A stretch of 64,000 bases of DNA. Origin: Streptomyces sp. CBMA291. Lineage in GTDB: Bacteria > Actinomycetota > Actinomycetes > Streptomycetales > Streptomycetaceae. Under the pieces are notes generated by a model, which searched no databases, was not told the origin of the DNA, and worked only from the letters and a program-made list of their open reading frames with translations. Numbering within the stretch: the stretch's first letter is position 1; each line of letters starts with the position of its first letter. Shown one piece after another: positions 60,549-64,000 of this stretch. The position numbers and the translations under genes are program-made. The stretch spans positions 1 through 64,000 of the forward strand of contig NZ_MSJP01000083.1 in assembly GCF_014596525.1 (NCBI RefSeq). The letters are read 5' to 3'.

Positions 60549-61361
60549 CTACCCGGCGCTGTGGTCGGTTCCGTCCCCGTCCGGACCGGGGGTATCCCGT
60601 CCCAGACCCCGGCGGATCGCGATCTCCACGGGTGAGTACGCGCCGTCGGCCCGCTCCAGTTCGTACGGCGTGGCCGGCATCAGCGGCGGCTGGGCCATGA
60701 AGCGCGGTCGCGCCCCATGGTGCGGTTGCGCCGCGTGCACCAGGAACGGGTGGCACAGGAAGACGTCGCCCGGGGACCCGGTGGCGAGGGCGAGTGGCCG
60801 GTGGTCGGTCGCCGCCACCAGACCGGGCGCGAGGGCCAGCCCGCTCGCCCCGCTCTCCCCGTACTCCTCCAGCACCTTCGGCACGTCGAGGTGTGAGCCG
60901 ACCCTGATCCGGGTCGGGGCGTCCTCCTCACCGACCTCGCTGAACAGGAACAGCATCAGCAACGCCCGGCCCCGGGAGCGCAGATTGGTGAAGTACCAGC
61001 TCTCCCCCTCCGGCAGATAGCTCCCCTCGATGTGCCAACCCGCGTCGTCCGGCTCCTCCTCGTGCGGGAAGCGCAGCGGGAACGTGCCCAGCGAGTAGCG
61101 CGGCTCCCAGCGTCCCGCGCCGACGAGCAGGTCGTACGCGTGCTGGAGGGACGGGGAATTGGGTGCGGCGGCGAACGGCCCCTGCGCCATGCCTGCCACC
61201 CAGTGCACGGGCTCCGTCCATGTCGACGGGTCGTCCGGGTCGCAACCCGTCTCCCGCCACAGCAGCCGTGCGCAGTCAGCGGCCACGCGCGGCGCGACGG
61301 CGCCCTCCAGCTTCACGAAGCCGTCACGGAGGAAACGGGATACCAAGGTCGTGTCATCCAT
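60549..61361 (-). CDS. Phytanoyl-CoA dioxygenase (PhyH) family protein
   Basis: A 270-residue Fe(II)/2-oxoglutarate-type oxygenase. Start MDDTTLVSRFLRDGFVKLEG is the typical PhyH opening; GWHIEGSYLP gives the HxE form of the iron motif, and CHPFLVHAAQPHHGARPRF the distal His and 2-oxoglutarate Arg. The substrate is unknown. ATG 61361 starts it; the longer reading to 61493 is unsupported. Confidence 0.87.
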   Translation of the reverse strand: MDDTTLVSRFLRDGFVKLEGAVAPRVAADCARLLWRETGCDPDDPSTWTEPVHWVAGMAQGPFAAAPNSPSLQHAYDLLVGAGRWEPRYSLGTFPLRFPHEEEPDDAGWHIEGSYLPEGESWYFTNLRSRGRALLMLFLFSEVGEEDAPTRIRVGSHLDVPKVLEEYGESGASGLALAPGLVAATDHRPLALATGSPGDVFLCHPFLVHAAQPHHGARPRFMAQPPLMPATPYELERADGAYSPVEIAIRRGLGRDTPGPDGDGTDHSAG

Positions 61362-61536
61362 GCCCCCATCCTGCGGCGACACCGGCTCCGACCACCCGAT
61401 ATTTTCCGCACCGCCTTTGTCGGGTACGAGGATGGGCGCCCGGCCCCCTGCCACACCGCCCGCTCCAGGGCCCGCGTCGAGGCCGAGGTCCACCCGGGCC
61501 AGCGCTCCGACCAGGAGGGTTCGCCGGAGGGACGGT

Positions 61537-61914
61537 TCAGGAGGCGGGCGGCTCGATTTCCCCCGCGAAGACGATGACCTGGTCGATGAGGCTCCGTCGC
61601 AGATGGACGACGTCCGTTCCCGCCAGGCGGGGGCCGCCCTCGGGCGTGGTGAAGACCCACTGGTAGCGGGCCCATTCGTGAGGCATGTCCACCGCCGAGC
61701 AGCGCACCATCGTGCCGGTCCCCGCCGGGTGGTGCCGGATGTCCAGCACGAACCGCTCGACCGCCGCGATTCCCTCGCTGCGGCCCAGCGGTCCCCAGAA
61801 GACCACGTCCGAGGTCAGCGCCTGGGAGAGCAGGACGGTCACATAGTTGTCGTCCGAGGCGTTGAACGCGGAGATGAACGTGTCGATCGCGGAACGTGCG
61901 GTCTCTTCCTGCAT
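61537..61914 (-). CDS. SnoaL-like (NTF2 fold) protein
   Basis: A 125-residue protein of the NTF2/SnoaL-like or DUF4440-like fold: TARSAIDTFISAFNASDD, VVFWGPLGRSEGIAAVERF, RYQWVFTTPEGGPRLAGTD. These domains bind small hydrophobic ligands or act as cyclases. It is a single gene 175 bp upstream of PhyH on the same strand. Confidence 0.82.
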   Translation of the reverse strand: MQEETARSAIDTFISAFNASDDNYVTVLLSQALTSDVVFWGPLGRSEGIAAVERFVLDIRHHPAGTGTMVRCSAVDMPHEWARYQWVFTTPEGGPRLAGTDVVHLRRSLIDQVIVFAGEIEPPAS

Positions 61915-62000
61915 GCCCCAGTAATACCAGCCGCTCCGCCGCCTCTGGCGGGGGTCGCCGTTGCGGTACCAGACGACCAGTCCGACGACGGTGGCGGCGG

Positions 62001-62047
62001 ACGTCAGTGGCCCCGCACCGGGAGTTCCGGTGCGGGGCCACTGACGT
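62001..62047. terminator. Long terminator downstream of gatB
   Basis: A perfect 21-bp stem (62001-62021 with 62027-62047) with a 5-nt loop, 62 bp past the gatB stop. The inner 14 bases of each arm match the terminator at 59524. Confidence 0.88.
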
Positions 62048-62113
62048 ACGAATACGGGGAGATCAGTCGTACGAAGACGACGGGATCAGCCGTACGAAGA
62101 CAAGGGGATCAGC
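62045..62113. repeat. 23-bp tandem repeat at the gatB end
   Basis: Three 23-bp units start with CGTACGAA at 62045, 62068 and 62091. The third contains the gatB stop codon and the first begins in the terminator arm. Confidence 0.8.
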
Positions 62114-63620
62114 CCTCGGTGACGCCCAGCTTCTCCAGGATCAGGTCCTTGACCTTCGCCGCGTCCGCCTGACCGCGCGTCGCCTTCATGACCGCGCCGA
62201 CCAGCGCGCCGACCGCCGCGACCTTGCCGCCGCGGATCTTGTCGGCGATCGCCGCGTTGCCCGCGATGGCCTCCTCGACCGCCGCGCCGAGCGCGCCGTC
62301 GTCGGACACGACCTTCAGACCGCGCTTCTCGACGACCTCGTCCGGAGTGCCCTCGCCCGCGAGAACGCCCTCGATGACCTGACGGGCCAGCTTGTCGTTC
62401 AGATCGCCGGAAGCGACCAGGGCGGAGACCCGGGCCACGTCCGCAGGCGTGATCGCCAGCTCCTCCAGGGAGACACCCTGCTCGTTGGCGTTGCGCGCCA
62501 GCTCGCCCAGCCACCACTTACGGGCCGAAGCCGCGTCCGCGCCCGCCTCGATCGTGGCGACGATCGGGTCGACCGCGCCCGCGTTGAGAATGGACTGCAT
62601 GTCCAGCTCGGACACGCCCCACTCCTCGCGCAGCCGGTTGCGGCGCACGCGCGGCAGCTCGGGCAGCCCCTTGCGCAGCTCCTCGACCCAGTCACGGGCG
62701 GGAGCCACCGGCACCAGGTCCGGCTCCGGGAAGTAGCGGTAGTCCTCGGCGTTGTCCTTGATCCGGCCCGAGGTGGTGGAGCCGTCGTCCTCGTGGAAGT
62801 GACGGGTCTCCTGCACGATCGTGCCGCCGGAGGACAGCACCGCCGCGTGACGCTGGATCTCGAAACGCGCCGCCCGCTCCACCGAACGGAGCGAGTTCAC
62901 GTTCTTCGTCTCCGAACGCGTGCCGAAGGTCTCGGTGCCGTGCGGGCGCAGCGACAGGTTCACGTCGCAGCGCATCTGGCCCTTGTCCATCCGCGCATCG
63001 GAGACGTCCAGGGCACGGATCAGCTCGCGCAGCTCGGCGACGTACGCCTTGGCGACCTCGGGAGCCCGCTCGCCCGCGCCCTCGATCGGCTTGGTGACGA
63101 TCTCGATGAGCGGGATGCCGGCCCGGTTGTAGTCGAGCAGCGAGTGCGAGGCGCCGTGGATACGGCCGGTCGCGCCACCGATGTGGGTGGACTTGCCGGT
63201 GTCCTCCTCCATGTGGGCGCGCTCGATCTCCACGCGGAAGACCTCGCCGTCCTCCAGCTGCACGTCGAGGTAGCCGTTGAAGGCGATCGGCTCGTCGTAC
63301 TGGGAGGTCTGGAAGTTCTTCGGCATGTCCGGATAGAAGTAGTTCTTCCGGGCGAAGCGGCACCACTCGGCGATCTCGCAGTGCAGCGCGAGACCGATCT
63401 TGATGGCCGACTCGACGCCGATCGAGTTGACCACCGGCAGCGAGCCGGGCAGACCGAGGCAGGTCGGGCAGGTCTGCGAGTTCGGCTCCGCGCCCAGCTC
63501 GGTCGAGCAGCCGCAGAACATCTTGGTCTTGGTGCCCAGCTCGACATGGACCTCAAGGCCCATGACGGGGTCGTACTCGGCGAGCGCCGCTTCGTACGAC
63601 AGCAGTTCAGTGACAGTCAC
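62109..63620 (-). CDS. gatB: Asp-tRNA(Asn)/Glu-tRNA(Gln) amidotransferase subunit B
   Basis: A 503-residue GatB: MGLEVHVELGTKTKMFCGCS (Zn site Cys), CPTCLGLPGSLPVVN, FYPDMPKNFQTSQYDEPI, EIERAHMEEDTGKSTH and the C-terminal helical YqeY-like tail (KATRGQADAAKVKDLILEKL). It binds misacylated tRNA and activates the acyl group for GatA. GTG 63620 has a weak GGGAAG site. It is in an operon with gatA and the small gene between them. Confidence 0.96.
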   Translation of the reverse strand: MTVTELLSYEAALAEYDPVMGLEVHVELGTKTKMFCGCSTELGAEPNSQTCPTCLGLPGSLPVVNSIGVESAIKIGLALHCEIAEWCRFARKNYFYPDMPKNFQTSQYDEPIAFNGYLDVQLEDGEVFRVEIERAHMEEDTGKSTHIGGATGRIHGASHSLLDYNRAGIPLIEIVTKPIEGAGERAPEVAKAYVAELRELIRALDVSDARMDKGQMRCDVNLSLRPHGTETFGTRSETKNVNSLRSVERAARFEIQRHAAVLSSGGTIVQETRHFHEDDGSTTSGRIKDNAEDYRYFPEPDLVPVAPARDWVEELRKGLPELPRVRRNRLREEWGVSELDMQSILNAGAVDPIVATIEAGADAASARKWWLGELARNANEQGVSLEELAITPADVARVSALVASGDLNDKLARQVIEGVLAGEGTPDEVVEKRGLKVVSDDGALGAAVEEAIAGNAAIADKIRGGKVAAVGALVGAVMKATRGQADAAKVKDLILEKLGVTEG

Positions 63621-63635
63621 GGTGGAACTTCCCTC

Positions 63636-63881
63636 TCAGCCCAGCAGGACGTCGTCGTCGCCGAGCCGCTTCAGCTCGCGGTACAGGATGGCGAGGCCGG
63701 TCACGATGGCGGCGGCGGACACGACCGCGTCGACGAGCTTCAGCGTGTCGTGCTCGTCGCGGGCCTTCTTGATCTGCTTCGTCACCGCGACGGCACCGAA
63801 GGCGGTGGTGCCCATCGACAGGTACGTGCCGGTCTTGGACTTCTTGAAGCCCTTGGCCTTCTGAAGTGCACTGGTACTCAC
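63636..63881 (-). CDS. Small membrane protein between gatA and gatB
   Basis: An 81-residue protein: basic start (KAKGFKKSKTGTYLSMG), a hydrophobic stretch (TTAFGAVAV), a basic KQIKKARDE, then a longer hydrophobic segment (VSAAAIVTGLAILY) and acidic end. GTG 63881 overlaps the gatA stop (GTGA), so it is coupled to gatA translation; gatB follows 15 bp later. Function unknown. Position in a tRNA amidotransferase operon is striking. Confidence 0.82.
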   Translation of the reverse strand: MSTSALQKAKGFKKSKTGTYLSMGTTAFGAVAVTKQIKKARDEHDTLKLVDAVVSAAAIVTGLAILYRELKRLGDDDVLLG

Positions 63882-64000
63882 AGCGACGGAGCCTCCTCAA
63901 GCAGCGGGTGCCCCCACTTTTCCACGAAGGCGGCCTCGACGGCGGCACCGACCTTGTACAGGCGGTCGTCCTTCATGGCGGGAGCGATGATCTGGAGACC
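63878..64000 (-). CDS. gatA: Asp-tRNA(Asn)/Glu-tRNA(Gln) amidotransferase subunit A, 3' end
   Basis: The last 40 codons of gatA; the rest lies beyond the window edge. GLQIIAPAMKDDRLYKVGAA and FVEKWG match the conserved GatA C-terminus. GatA is the amidase-signature subunit that supplies ammonia from glutamine. Confidence 0.88.
   Translation of the reverse strand, partial: GLQIIAPAMKDDRLYKVGAAVEAAFVEKWGHPLLEEAPSL

Overview
The window is high-GC, gene-dense DNA with GTG/TTG starts, C/G-ending codons and purine-rich ribosome binding sites. Together with two conservons, the MRTRILVLGQRVG ilvB leader peptide, a TTA codon in a regulatory gene and a helix-turn-helix/DUF397 pair, this points to a Streptomyces chromosome, core rather than arm. 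From memory the gene order follows the S. coelicolor block around SCO5500-SCO5544; that was not checked here.

Layout. (1) 1-8.7 kb: two tandem conservons (cvnA-B-C-D), the first cut at its 5' end, with a 594-bp perfectly identical tract shared by the two cvnD copies. (2) 8.8-14.9 kb: a six-gene phospho-signalling operon (Ser/Thr kinase, small YbjN-like protein, TTA-containing NfeD-like membrane protein, vWA protein, PP2C phosphatase, divergent kinase); the last three form a TerY-P-type triad. (3) 15.0-20.1 kb: acyl-CoA carboxylase accB-accE, a secreted M15-like protein, a YceI protein with promoter and operator, and a TPM-like membrane protein. (4) 20.3-29.2 kb: cimA with a probable transcription attenuator, then an operon of urease gamma/beta fusion, divergent urease-like alpha subunit, agmatine deiminase and TetR regulator, then ilvE and leuB. 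(5) 29.2-36.6 kb: a small basic protein next to phased GATC repeats, an AAC(2')-type acetyltransferase, the proline catabolic genes pruA/pruB with divergent PucR-type pruC, and serA. (6) 36.8-40.6 kb: ilvB-ilvN-ilvC behind a leader-peptide attenuator. (7) 40.6-57.7 kb: a membrane GGDEF protein with a degenerate EAL domain, a hydroxyacid dehydrogenase divergent from an aldo/keto reductase, a sugar-dehydrogenase-like lipoprotein, small membrane proteins, an MMPL transporter, a Tat-secreted phospholipase C, a VanZ protein and secreted proteins. (8) 57.8-64 kb: a divergent ATPase / XRE-DUF397 regulatory module around a 27-bp palindrome, AraC-GyrI regulator, PhyH and SnoaL-like proteins, and gatA (3' end)-small protein-gatB.

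The metabolic theme is branched-chain amino acid supply (cimA, ilvBNC, ilvE, leuB) plus serine synthesis and proline and agmatine nitrogen use. Around it lie several signalling systems: conservon G-proteins, Ser/Thr phosphorylation, c-di-GMP and helix-turn-helix/DUF397. No tRNA, rRNA, insertion sequence, prophage or CRISPR array was seen.
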